The notes beneath the pieces were generated by a model. It searched no databases, was not told the origin of the DNA, and saw nothing but the letters and a program-made list of their open reading frames with translations. This document shows positions 24,220 through 35,789 of a stretch of 64,000 nt of DNA, one piece after another. Source of the DNA: Steinernema hermaphroditum. Taxonomy: Eukaryota > Nematoda > Chromadorea > Rhabditida > Steinernematidae. Position 1 is the first letter of the stretch. Every line of letters starts with the position of its first letter. The stretch is from the NCBI GenBank assembly GCA_030435675.1, contig CM059621.1, forward strand, positions 16,430,001 through 16,494,000. Reading direction: 5' to 3'. The position numbers and the translations under genes were made by a program.

Positions 24220-24660
24220 GTAATCGTGCTCAAAAAAATCAGTGATCGATGTGACAAGCTTCAGCGTGCCAAAAGAAAGATAAAAAAATTCGCTTATAAA
24301 CCATACAAACAAGAATGAAAAAAGCGGTGACAAACGCACATAAACTGACACGTAGATTATGAAACACCAGATGAACACAGATTTCAAGATAGGATACACA
24401 AGATACGCAGATCGATGCTCACAAATCACGTAATCACATTATGTAAAGCCGACACGGCTCGTCCCACGCGCGTCAAGCGCTCACAAAACGGCTCTCGAGA
24501 GTGCACGCGATGTTCGTCGCCGCGAGAACAAAAGGAAACGAAGGGAAACGACTCCGAGTGGCGACCGGTTTTTGAAAGCAACGAATCCGCTTAGCTACGA
24601 TCTCTTTGACTTTAGGAGCAAAGAGACTGAAAAGGGAGAGGTTCGCCTTACTGGGCCGGC
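24220..24660. repeat. Near-identical dispersed repeat, copy 2
   Basis: Partner of 17,750-18,190. About 170 bases from GATCGATGCTCACAAATCAC are identical by eye. The copies diverge after GGTTCGCC/AGTTCGCC. Confidence 0.65.
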
Positions 24661-26490
24661 CCTGTCCTTAATGCTGGCCAAGGGAGGGAACGGAGCGATA
24701 GGGGGATAACCAAGGGACCAACTCAATGATGGACTCACAAATAAACGAGAGCTCTTTCCTTGTTCAAATTTAAAGATTTTCAAAATTTCAAACGTCAAAA
24801 AAGGAGGCATAACTTCGCCTCACTTTCAGCCATGAAAACAACGACAAACAAGACGTGAAAGCGGTTTGAGTCGCAGTGTGAATGAATTCGACATCGAGGG
24901 TGAGATAAGCATCAAATCGAGGTGCTTCGTTGTGCGTAGCCAATCGAGCGGAGCTGGAAGATCCCGGACGGAAGATTAGGATCGATGAAAGGGATCGTCC
25001 CTCGCGTGACGACAAAGAACAAGATCGATCTTTTTGCAACAAAGCCTTTTTGTTGTTCAGAGTGTTGTTCTTCATTAATGTACTCCCGATAGACTAGGAA
25101 CATCACTCCAATCGCAAAAATGGGAATCTAGACGTCTCACTAATGCACAAAAAGATAAGTATTGCACCGGTTTCAGTCTTTCGTCAATGTAGAAATTTGA
25201 AATTTGACTAGAACACAGCAATTGAAAAGCACCCTCAATCAAGCGTTTGTGGTTAATGCCATGGTCAGGTCCCACTCGGCTCTGTCCTTCTTATGCACTA
25301 TCCAGAGACTTCCCCTTCAATTCTCTAATCTATCCCACTAGAACAAGGTCGATCGCTGGAATATTCAAATCGGCATGAGTCACAATCGGGCACATGACGT
25401 TAAACGCGAACATTTAGAGCTTTTCGGTCAATTTCCGCCACAGATGGACCCTCTGTTCACGTTTTTCAGCTCGTGGTTCTCCAACATATTCAATGTCGAC
25501 TTGTCCCCAACCACTTTGGCAACGACCACGATTCTCACGACGACTCTTCCGCCTATCAATCACGCCCTTGTTCACTTGAAGTAAGTCCAATTTATGCAAA
25601 GTTTGATCAAAAACTATGATCATCTCCTATGAAATTAGGATTGGATTCAGATGGCCAAAGTGGGAGTCATTTGAATTCATTCAATATCCGTAGATTCTAT
25701 CACAAAGTAACAGATTGAATGTTGCAAGAATGTACCAAAATGATGACATAAACAGAAACATAGAGAATTGATATGTTGTTTATCGCATGTATTGATTTTC
25801 GATCTATCCCAATCATTGGCTACAAAACACAGTGGAGGAACTGAAGAACTATCATCGAAGTGGCGAGGGCTTCGGCTTTTCGTGGCAGCGCGGCGAACTC
25901 AGGTTCTTTATACATGATCGTCTCTTAGACCACACGTTGAAAGTATTCCTGGTGTCCCAGGCTTTCCGGGGCGAGCGAATTTTCTTCTACTTCTCTTTTC
26001 GAGAGGTATGACAGCGTTTTTGAGGGATGTGTCTATCGTTTCTCACCGCATTGCACTTTTAGGGGGTTTGCCATCAACCGGTGAAGCTGACCAGATGAAA
26101 TTTTGTAATCCGGAGTACCGACACAAATGCTACCGACTCTTTTGCTCTGCACAAGCGGTTGTATCAGAAAAAAACAGGCATGGAAGGTTCGTAAGAGGAA
26201 AAGACCGGCAAAAATTTTGAAATAAAACGGAAAATTCAGAATTACGTGCAATGAGAGATGCCAACTTGGGTTGACTTCGCCATCTGAGCTCCGATACCGG
26301 CTCTGGCTTAGATTGCATCTGTGTTATTGCCAACGGACCAAAATTAGTGTATTAGGACTTTTGCGCCACGACCATCGCTTATAAGCTGCTCACCAGTTCG
26401 TCGTCTTCTGGCATTTCGTGGCACTGTTCTACGAGCATTCTAATAGTCAAATCGTTCTTTTTGGGGTTAAAAAGTAGAAGTATTTGAAAA
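24660..26490. other. Mostly gene-free; two possible orphan exons
   Basis: Two plus-strand stretches read like exons: 25,443-25,580 (MDPLFTFFSSWFSNIF, then a Thr-rich part, ending at AA|GTAAGT) and 25,833-26,005 (SGEGFGFSWQRGELRFF to FFYFSFRE, bounded by ACACAG and GTATGA). Their phases do not join each other directly, and no domain is recognised. I leave them as candidates. Confidence 0.25.
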
Positions 26491-26500
26491 ATGTACGTAC

Positions 26501-26650
26501 TTGCAATGTATTTGGAGCATTCTGCCGGTTGACTTTGTAAGCAATGGGAAAATCGTCAGGCTGCAGTAATGCTAAAGCCACTAAAAACCGTTCTATCGCT
26601 CTGAATCCTTCGTCGTCTCGGTGATGTCGATGGTGGAAACATCCAGATAG
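26501..26650 (-). CDS. Possible exon of an unidentified protein
   Basis: The minus strand reads DDEGFRAIERFLVALALLQ and then DDFPIAYKVNRQNAPNTLQ, ending at a GTACGT donor. An acceptor (ACTATTAG) lies about 50 bases on, followed by further open sequence. The regular hydrophobic pattern looks coding. No family is recognised and the start is not fixed. It would be divergent from the esterase-like gene. Confidence 0.3.
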
Positions 26651-26897
26651 CAAAAATTATAGTGAAACTTTCATGTTTTTTTCATACAAACTTCCCCTGC
26701 AGTCATTGTCACCGCAATCCTAAATATCGTACCTGTACAGCCATTTCCATAAAATCAATCAGCACTAATTTATGCATTCGATGAATCAGTCGAAAGTGGA
26801 CGGGCGACGCCGCCGCAAATTTGCCTAATCCGAGCGCAATAACAGTGTCGCGCCACTGTCGGTCCGCTTGTCAGTACAGTTCCAGTCAGTGTTGTTA

Positions 26898-29800
26898 TGA
26901 TGATAACAATATCGACTCTCCTCCTCTTTGGCGCTTTCGCATTTTCCGTGAGTGGAAGAGAGATCCAGCTATCGTCAGTTGACGACACTCTTTTCTTCCT
27001 CCTAAAGCTCTCTTCTTTAGCACTGGTCCCGTCGAAGGCAAAGAAGTAGGAGACGGCTTGGCCTTTCTCGGAATTCCCTATGCGGAGCCTCCAGTTGGCG
27101 CGTTACGCTTTCGACCTCCTCAGCCGAAAGCCCCGTGGACGGATCAGCTCAGCGTTCAGGAATATGCAAAGTCGTGCATCTTCGCGTCGTCCCTCGAAAG
27201 CACCGACATCCCAGCCGACCAGCAGTCGGAGGACTGCCTCTACTTGAATGTCTTCACGAATGAATACTGTATTGCGAATCAACAGTGCAAGGTGTTGGTG
27301 TACATTCACGGAGGCTACCATGGGTCGACCTACTTCAAGGAGGATGTTTTGGTGAGTGCAATGATCACAAAGATTCTGGTTTTCGGACCCATTTACATAC
27401 TGGGTGGACCTTAAATGTTGTTGCACCACAAAGCGAACCGAAATCACTGAAACCAATATGTTTTATTGGGACGGTAACGTGACCGATGGCCGAAATGGTC
27501 GATACTGCAGGCTAGGGATGCGATGGAAGAACGGAAACCGGAACGAACCGGAATCAGTCAGAAGGTCCGGGGTTCGAATCCGCCCGCAGGCCAAACTTTT
27601 TTAATGTACTTTTTCTGCACGTTTTTCCGCAGATTTAAATTTTGCTTAAGTAGAATCAGACAGTGAAACAGTTTTCAGAATGTTATGTCGAGAAAATACG
27701 AAAATAAAAAAGTTTTGCTCGCGGGTGGATTCGAACCCCGGGCCTTCTGACTGATTCCGGTTCATTCCGGTTTCCGTTCCGGTGCATCCCTACTGTAGGC
27801 GTTCTCTATTTTAGCGCTAGATCCTAACCGCTGCTATAGTCTGTTAATTCACTTCCCGAAACATATCCTGTAGATCTACAATATCTACATTACGCTTCTG
27901 TGTATTATGTCATGAGGTGAAACAGAGAAAACTAAAAGGCAATGGTCGGGAGGGGTCTCGAACCTGGACCAGAAAAGTGTCAACCAAAGTATCACCCAAA
28001 TAAATGGTCCACCTCAGATCTGAACTTGGAATAGCGATAGCCATACATTAGTGAATACTAACCCCAAATTTCATCTACTTATACGGACTCCTTGCCATGT
28101 AGGCGCTCTTCGAAAGTCACATCAAAACCAATGTGGGCAATTTTGTGTCACCGGGAATGTTTTGTGATTACTTTGGGTGCAACTATGTGTAAACATAGGA
28201 TAGTGTACAATAAATCTAGTGAATCTGGGAATGTTTTACGCCCGAACTGGCAATCTCTTACTAAGCGGAGAAGCAGTGGGAAAGGAGTTGAACCTGAAAA
28301 ATGTCAACCAAAACGCAAGATCGACGACCCTTACAATTAGCGTCCCGTTGGCGAAGTTGACTGTTGTCGTCCAGCAGTAACTTTCAAAGGATGTACAGTC
28401 ATTTTGGGTCATTAATGTCTCTCCCTTTCCGCCATATTTCAGCTCGATCTGAAGCGAACACTTCGAAAGATTCCTTTGTTTGTCACATTTTTGTAAATTT
28501 GGCACCTTATGCTGGTTATTAATGCTCACTGATGCTAACAGACGCCTATAGATGTGGGGTACAAGTAATGAAACAGTTTCCTTTCGGATAATGCGAATAT
28601 CTCATCGCAAACACACCTAAAATCGTAAAAAAAAGAAGGCGTGAACATTACTTTTCTGTACTGTAAGCAACCCACTTCAGATCGAAAACTTCCTTGGCGA
28701 AGACCGAAACGTCATCGTCGTTACCGTATCCTATCGTCTAGGCGTTCTTGGAAATATCAACCTTGTCCCCGAGGGTGACACATCGGCCGCTAGAAATATC
28801 GCACTGTTGGGTGATCAAACAGATCTGGAACATGATTGTAGCCTGCTTATTTCAGATATCATTGCCTCACTTCAATGGGTCCAGCAGCAGATATACTACT
28901 TTGGCGGCGATCCACTGGAGACCACAGTAATTGGCCACGACACAGGAGCTCTGAACGTCTATCATCTACTTCTTTCACCCACCTACCACAACCTCTTCAA
29001 GCAGGCGATGCTGATGAGTGGCTATGACCTTCAAGGAGAGGTCTACCCAGACCGGAACATGCGATCGTCTCGAGCCGTAGCTGAGGCCGCCAGATGCGCC
29101 ACCTCTTCTACGGACTATACATACGTAGAACAGTCCGAACTGGTCGTGAACTGTCTAAGGAACTATACGGCTTCGGACCTCGTTCACCACCAGCTTTACG
29201 CCGAAAAACAGGGCCTCTACTTCTTGGGAAACGTGCTGGACATGTACATACTTCCTTCAAAGATCGACGACCTCATCGCAAAACAGTCCCCCACCAACTT
29301 GATCGTCGGAAGCAGCGGAAACGAGAACGAATTGGACAACATCGTTAACGATACCGTAGCCATGGACAGACTACGGTTCTATTGTGAAATTGTCGCCAAG
29401 GAGAGAAACTACAAGTACCTGACGCAGGCTACGGCCGACTGCATACGGCAATACAACGATGGTAGGATTGATGGACATGGAGAAATGGTGCTAAGAGCCT
29501 CATTTAGTGCACAAAGCGATTGGAATAAAAAACGATGCTTACTACTTTACCTCCGCTTGGAATGTGGCAAAAGCTAATGCCGATGCGGGAGGGACAAGTA
29601 GGATCTACGAGTTTTCGCCGAGAAAGGAGCTGAAGAGGGAGAGTGACCATGACGATCTGATTGTGAGTATAAGTACGGGTAGGGAAATAGGTCCGTTTGT
29701 GTGATTTCCGTGAAGAGAGCTGCCGCATTCGATCATTCAAGAAGCGGTCGATTTCAGACACCAGACAGAGAAAATAAGGACACGGGCCGACATCGAACCG

Positions 29801-30566
29801 AGCCCGATCGGTTTACAAATCAGACACGTTTGCAATGAGCCAAACATTCACTTTAAAAAGACCGACGCTGCCACTATGAGACCGATAGACCATCAATCGT
29901 CTACCGGATTAGACCGGAATAAAACCGATTATATGAGCACCATGAACAATTGATCTCGCGAGATTTCGATAAAGAACACATCGCATTTGAAGCTTCTTTT
30001 GCCATAAAAGTCCCATTAACAGCTACCCCTTCAGACCTATCTATTCGGCTACGAAGAAGGGGAACTCGACGAAACGGACCATTCCATCCGCTCAGCACTT
30101 GCCAAAACGCTCACCGACTTCATAAACGGAGTGGACACCGAAGAATGGCCTGTTTTTCCGAGCTTCTACTTGATCGACTACAACGAAGAAGTGGAAATCT
30201 CCGGGGCGCAAGAGAAGTATCACACAGAAGCGATCACTTTTTGGAATGAATTCATCGAAAGGTACCACTTGGCACATCGTGAATGGAATGGATGGATTCT
30301 TTAGAAATGGAAATACGCGAATCGAGAGAACTGAAGAACCTTCACTGAAGGCAATCGAGGACTCCGTCGCCTTCGGCGGCCTTCTTGTCTCCGACAGATT
30401 CCAGCGTCAAGTCGTAGTTGCCGTTGTTTGCGTGGTGGTCGCCCTCGCCTTCATCGCGTTCATCTTGGTGCTCGTCGTGCTCACTCACCTCAATAATAGA
30501 GACAAGCCAGAGAGCATCGTCTTCAGCACTCGGAATTCGAATTCCATTCGACCTCAAATGGCGTAA
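26898..30566 (+). CDS. Carboxylesterase-like membrane protein, catalytically dead
   Basis: Type-B carboxylesterase/cholinesterase fold with a C-terminal membrane anchor. Seven exons by hand: a signal peptide from ATG 26,898 (MMITISTLLLFGAFAF), FLGIPYAEPPVGALRF with EDCLYLNVF and the oxyanion motif YIHGGYHG (exon 2, to 27,352), VTVSYRLGVLG (about 28,679-28,806), then GGDPLETTVIGHDTGALN (from 28,852), FTSAWNVAKA (from 29,509), TYLFGYEEGE (from 30,037), and a last exon with the membrane helix AVVCVVVALAFIAFILVLVV and a short cytoplasmic tail ending RPQMA. The nucleophile motif GESAG is GHDTG, so the catalytic Ser is Asp and hydrolysis is not expected. This layout matches the neuroligin/gliotactin-type cholinesterase-like adhesion proteins, and a cell-surface recognition role is the likely function. 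Length is about 590-600 residues. AATAAA follows near 30,577. Exon 1 is joined through a GTCAGT donor chosen to keep the family sequence LSTGPVEGKE. Confidence 0.85.
27505..27801. mobile_element. Inverted repeat with tRNA-like B boxes, inside an intron
   Basis: The left arm (27,505-27,600) contains GGAATCAGTCAGAAGG and GGGGTTCGAATCC. The right arm (27,708-27,801) is its reverse complement with few changes. GGTTCGAATCC is a consensus Pol III B box, and each arm resembles the 3' half of a tRNA. The arms flank about 105 bases of AT-rich sequence. It sits in the 1.3-kb second intron of the esterase-like gene. Confidence 0.65.
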
Positions 30567-30619
30567 ATTTCATGTAATAAATAATTCTGTATAGCAAAAG
30601 CCAACGGCGCATTCAAATA

Positions 30620-32160
30620 CAAAATCAATGATGAACTGCAGTACGTTTGAGATTTAAGCAGAGAGCAGTGAAATTCTGGCCTTCGCGGTTTGGTTGGCGC
30701 TCAAGGAATCGTTTCTGCTTTTAAGTCTAACCCAACAAACAGATATTTATGAACCACAGCTTCAATGATGTACCGCACCTTAGTGAACATTTTTGGCGCC
30801 GACAACTGAGCAGTATGCAAAATGTAGTAGTACGTTGAGTCTGTAACTGTTTGTTCAGCCTTTTGAGCCCGGAATCTGTAACAGGCCAACCAGCGCACTG
30901 ATCGATATTCCGTATGTCCAACAGATATGTTTCAGGGAGAAGGAATCCAGAGAACTTAATTTCGATTCTTGAGTTTCATTCATTTGAACATTCAACTTCA
31001 ATCTATTTAGATTTGGGGCGCAAAGTACTGTGAATTTAGGGAATGTTTATCATAGGTGCGATTTTTGATGTGCCAATCCAATATGTTCTATGTTTTCGAG
31101 CTGCACTTGATCAGACTACAAATTCGGAACATAAGTAGGTCAGCGCTCTATCTGAACTCGCACTGAGTTAGAACCTAATGGTCACATTCAGAAATGTAGT
31201 TTCCGCCCTTGACACGAAACGCATAGGGCGCGACAGACCCTAAGAAACCAGTTTGACCGAACGCGTCTTAAATTGCAACATTCGCGACGCCATTATCGGA
31301 GAAAAACGTGTTGGTAGGCGTGACCGACTTCCAACCGTCGTCGTTCAATTATGTTTTGTGCCGTGGCGCTTGTTTATGAACTGTAAATATACTGTACTTT
31401 TCAACTGGAAATACTTCCACCCCTCTGTTATTTATAACGGTGGTGATCGGTCGGGTCGTCCACTCACTCGCTCTCTCGGAAATGTTGAGTCTCTCTCTGA
31501 GGTTCACTCGGATGAGTTGAGTGAGCGGTCGTTCTCGGCCATCGTTCGTTGCACAATGATCGCCCCGGCTCCCAGAAGGCCTCAAAATCTATCCATCACG
31601 GAACAACATCACTGAAAATTTGGCTCATTGGAAAGCTAATTACCTATAGTTAACTTACAATTACCGTCACAAGGGAACGGACAAAGGTGCTACGATCGGG
31701 GTGAATCCAGTGCCAATTGCCCTCAAGTATCTTCTTTACATTATAAAGTAATCAAAGCTGGCTCATTGGAAATTATCTGTCTACTTAAAGTTACCTTCAC
31801 AAGGTCAAAAGTTCGAAAAAAAATCGGAACGAATCGACTGCCAAACGTAGGCCTTAGTGCGTATAGAAATTTGCGGACGAAAGTAGGTGCCCTCGATCAA
31901 GTATAAGCGCTAAAAGGGGCTTCAAGTGGTGTAGTTGGTAGAGGGTTTGGGAACCAAGGAATTTGAGACTCACGACATAGACGGCATGATTACTCCATCG
32001 ACCCCCAATTTTCATCGACCTCTTCATCTTCGTTCATCGTATGAGCGCTTTTTTGTTTACATTACATATAGGGGTTTTCACACAACTCATGACTCTAAAA
32101 AGTGTATAATGACATGAAACATGAATTCATACATGTACACGAGAAGGGAATAGTTAACTT
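30620..32160. other. Intergenic, 1.5 kb
   Basis: No exon chain recognised. GGCTCATTGGAAAGCTAATT near 31,621 and GGCTCATTGGAAATTATC near 31,760, each followed by TTACCTTCACAAGG- or TTACCGTCACAAGG-like sequence, show a short direct duplication. A tRNA-like block lies at 31,922. Confidence 0.4.
31922..31990 (+). repeat. tRNA-like A/B-box block
   Basis: AGTGGTGTAGTTGGTAGAG resembles a D-arm/A box, and a degenerate TTTGAGACTC follows. Stems do not pair, so this is a SINE-like remnant rather than a tRNA gene. Confidence 0.35.
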
Positions 32161-32247
32161 TATTCTACTTAAACTGTTAATTTACAAAGCGAGAAAAATA
32201 AATAGAATCTACATGATGATAAGGTTATAGTCTTGGGGATATCCTCT

Positions 32248-32527
32248 TCACGGAGCAGGATCATTTCCGCCGGGAGGGGGTGGGTTATTGTCATCGTTTC
32301 CACCGGGAGGGGGTGGGTTACCGTCACCGTTTCCGCCGGGAGGAGGTGGGTTCTTATCACCATTTCCGCCGGGAGGGGGGGCCTTGTCGTCATCTGCACC
32401 ACCGCCTTGATCTGAAAATAAAGCATGCACATAGTGACACGGCCATGAAAGGCCTACTTGGGGCCAGTGGAGTGCAGGCATAGGCCATGGCGATGAGAAC
32501 GATGAAGAAGACGGCGGTGGACTTCAT
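32248..32527 (-). CDS. Small secreted proline/glycine repeat protein
   Basis: Two exons (32,527-32,458 and 32,411-32,248) around a 46-base intron give a 77-residue protein. A signal peptide (MKSTAVFFIVLIAMAYAC) is followed by NQGGGADDDK and then four units of the form NPPPPGGNGD with acidic variations, ending NDPAP. Being short, secreted and low in complexity, it could be an antimicrobial-like, cuticle-associated or matrix peptide. No family is recognised. A TATAAAAG lies upstream on the coding strand at about 32,565-32,572, well placed for a core promoter. The signal peptide resembles that of the mucin-like protein at 35,180 in style (FFxxLLxxxxYxC). Confidence 0.75.
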
Positions 32528-33312
32528 GAGCGCAGACTGATTGTGGAAGTGCCTCTAGGCTCGACTTTTATACTATACTGCGGCACTCCATACGAACTCG
32601 TTCCTCCGGTTTCGATAATTCACCGAACCGTGCACCGCACGCACTCACTTCCGTCTTTCCATTGTTCCACCGAACTTTCCTCCACTTTCTAAGGTTTCAA
32701 ATGGTCTGCGCACGCATAATCTAGTTTGCAATATTGCACACGTTCCTCGATGAGGATGCGGGGCACTCGGAGCGTTAAGTTGAACAACTTCTTTCTCTAA
32801 GATTAGTCTGTATTATTTAGGAAATTACTCGGCTGCAGGCGATCATTTCAATCTTCGACTGGGGCAGAGACAGTCTAGAGATGGGGTATGGATGGGGAAC
32901 AGGGTGGACTGAGGGTGCAATGAGCATGGACGGGGCGTGGGACAAGGGGATAAAGCATCAATGGCCAAGGTCAAAAGATTGGGAGCGGTACAAAAGGGAC
33001 GCCCCCTGATGATGTTTCAGTAAGCTTTAATGAGAATCAAAAAGACGTTTCGACACCTCAGACGATCACACTTTCAATATTGTGGTGTTTGGTGGATCAT
33101 TTTAATCTTGGACTGAGGCAGAGCGAGTGCAACCTGTGCTCATCACCATATTTCATTTCAAACACCATTTCCTTTATCTGATCCGCTGTAGCCCTAACCT
33201 CTACAACATAACGTCGAGTTTTTTCGAAATCACTCACGAAATATTGAGGGTTGCGCCTATTTCTGTGGCCGCCGCTGTACGTACTTGGCGGGTGTCACTG
33301 TCATAGCCTACA

Positions 33313-33600
33313 AGGGAGGTACTCGAATTGATGAACGCCGGTTTGGCTGAAACTTTGTAGACTGGTAGAACTGTGGACATGACGTCCAGTGATGCCCGCG
33401 GCATCGGGAGCATCTATTGGGAGAGGGTCTAAAATAAGTTAAAAGATTGGGGTTAGGCGATATAGTGCTATTAAACTTCAACTAAAAGTGATTTTTTTAA
33501 AGTGATCGTTTTTCTTGGCGTTGCTATCTTCGTCAATGTTTTTAACCACATTTAATTGCACAAAAACCACCTCTTAGGAGAGTTGCACAACGACCACACA
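33313..33600. repeat. Dispersed repeat, uninterrupted copy
   Basis: Runs through both blocks that are split at 8,540-8,765 and 9,640-9,740: GGTTTGGCTGAAACTTTGTA and CTATCTTCGTCAATGTTTTT. Confidence 0.55.
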
Positions 33601-34243
33601 CAGTGATACCGTAATGAAACTGCGGTCGCAGCTTCCTATCGTCTAAAACCAAACGGTTTTCCATGGTGCGTGCAAATTTCACAGTTTTTTTTTGGGAAAA
33701 ATCTTCTATGATTGTATTCCGCAATTGGCCAACTTGAAAATGTGAGGTCTGAGGCACCATTCCTGAAGTGTGAATTATTCAACATTTGGCCTCTGTTTCC
33801 GTAAAGTAGAAGTGAGCTCGCAGAATAGCTATGTAGGCTTAGTAGCTGTGAGTGATAGCTACCTGCTACATGTCTGTATCACCTGTTATGGTACTTAACC
33901 TATTGGAAACGTTTGAGTTAAGAGAACATCTTGATTTGGCGGTTCCGTCTTTTTGAGATTAGCTTATGTTACGATGTGTGACAAACACAGCGATAGGTGC
34001 GTTCGGTAGGTAGGACCTAACGATCAACGTGGTTGAAGGCAGTCACCGTCCATCACACAATTACTGCTATAGGCAGCCTGTATATCACTTCGAGTTTTGC
34101 CATATCGAGGTGCCAGAAAAATGGCCATCAGAACAGAATAGACCTCCAATATCAAGAGGAATGCAATGGACAAGTCGCCAATCATAGTGTAGAGTGAGAA
34201 TTTACTGCAGTCCATAACGCGCCCATCCATTCCACCAAGGACG

Positions 34244-34620
34244 TAAATATTGCGAAAATATGACATTTTTGCGCTATGCGAAATCTCGAAACCAGATACA
34301 TGCCTATTTTATGGCTTCCCTGCAATTTCTTCATGTAACCCTCAAAAAGATACCGTATTCCTACTGGTTTCTGTTGGTTTTGACTTCTTGTCTTTGCTTT
34401 TCAGTGGTTAATGGCAACCGTGGTACGAAATTGCAGGGAAGCCATAAAATAGGCATGTATCTGGTCTTCAAGAGGATGAGTTCATAGCGCTTTTACACAA
34501 TAGTTAATGGTCGAGGATACGATGACCCTGAAAATTGACCAGAGTTGGTAATATTGGGTTGAGTCATTGAAGATTTCGCATAGCGTAAAAATGTCATATT
34601 TTCGCAATATTTGCCCACAA
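34244..34620. mobile_element. Nested inverted-repeat (fold-back) element
   Basis: The outer arms AATATTGCGAAAATATGACA (34,247) and its reverse complement near 34,590-34,609 extend through GCGCTATGCGAAATCT-like sequence. Inside lies a perfect pair: ACCAGATACATGCCTATTTT plus ATGGCTTCCCTGCAATTT (about 34,290-34,328) and its reverse complement at about 34,428-34,466. No transposase. Confidence 0.65.
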
Positions 34621-35179
34621 AAAAAAACCCATCAGCGCTCTTTAACTCCGCTCCAGCGCGACCGTCACTTTGCATTGCGAATTCAGAGAGTTCGTTGCGG
34701 GACCACAATCGGCCCACTCCTTGCCCACCCCTGGTATCAGTGGCCTTCGCTATGCAAGATATCTCACAATGCACAACAAAGAAGTCACCTTAGTCACTGC
34801 TTCTCTTCCTTCTTCGACGTAGGACCGTAGTCGCCCCAACAGTGTACGCAGGCTTCTTATTTCAGACGGTCCCATCAAAAATAACACTACCTTTATGATC
34901 ACCCCAACCACACATGACAGTTCGGTTCTCTCTAGAAAACGCAAAAATTTGAGCTTTCGGTTGAAGCTTCGGAACGGTCTAATCACTCAAGTTTGCCGCC
35001 CAGAATTCCATTCGATTCGACCCGCGGAGCAGCATCCCAGGAGAAGAGCGGCTTCTTCTTCTCCGCAAACAGTACCGTCATCGCGACCATCCAGCAAGGG
35101 ACTCCCATACATCGACTCCACAGGAAGAACACAAAATGTGTGATATTATTGATATTTATTATTCTTTTCGGAAACATAT

Positions 35180-35780
35180 CTACTCTGGTTTTGGAGTTTC
35201 ATCGTAATCGTCCTCATCATAGTCGTCCTTCGCGGTGCTGGCTTCTACAGCGCTCGTGGAAGGCTCAGCCTCGGTCGTGGTAGGTTCAGAAGTGGTTGTG
35301 GTGGCCTCGGTCGTGGTAGGTTCAGAAGTGGTTGTGGTGGCTTCGGTCGTGGTAGGTTCAGAAGTGGTTGTGGTGGCTTCGGTCGTGGTAGGTTCAGAAG
35401 TGGTTGTGGTGGCCTCGGTCGTGGTAGGTTCAGAAGTGGTTGTGGTGGCCTCGGTCGTGGTTGGTTCAGAAGTGGTTGTGGTGGGCTCAGCAGTGGTCGT
35501 TGGGGTTGGCTTTAGAATTTCCACGCCCCGACTATCGTCGTCCTCCGCGGTGCTGGCTTCCACAGCGCTCGTGGAAGGCTCAGCATCGGTCGTGGTAAGT
35601 TCAGAAGCGGTTGTGGTAGGCTCCACAGTGGACGTACTTTCCACTATAATACTAATACATAAAAACAACTATTCTGGTTTAGTGTTTACCTGCACTCTCC
35701 ATGTCAGGAGTTTTAACCATTGGGGAGCAGCCATACACGATAGTGAGAAGAAGGAGGAAGAAGAAGACGCTGATATTCAT
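35180..35780 (-). CDS. Secreted mucin-like Thr/Glu/Pro repeat protein
   Basis: Two exons with a 46-base intron at about 35,649-35,694. Exon 1 gives the signal peptide MNISVFFFLLLTIVYGC plus SPMVKTPDMESA. Exon 2 reads VESTSTVEPTTTASELTTT, a unit STSAVEASTAEDDDS, then tandem EPTTTEATTTTS units (36 bases each, about five near-identical copies at 35,275-35,490), then a second STSAVEAST block and an acidic tail DDYDEDDYDETPKPE. Thr-rich tracts are expected to be O-glycosylated, suggesting a secreted mucin or surface-coat protein of about 183 residues. The opposite strand is also open for 284 codons (Val-rich), which follows from the repeat and is not a gene. Confidence 0.75.
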
Positions 35781-35789
35781 TGGTGCACA

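Larger units (their letters stand above)
32575..35175. other. Intergenic with repeats
   Basis: Contains the 8,540-family repeat at 33,313-33,600 and the inverted repeats at 34,244-34,620. A plus-strand frame at about 34,895-35,143 is Ser/Arg-rich but unsupported. No gene called. Confidence 0.45.
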
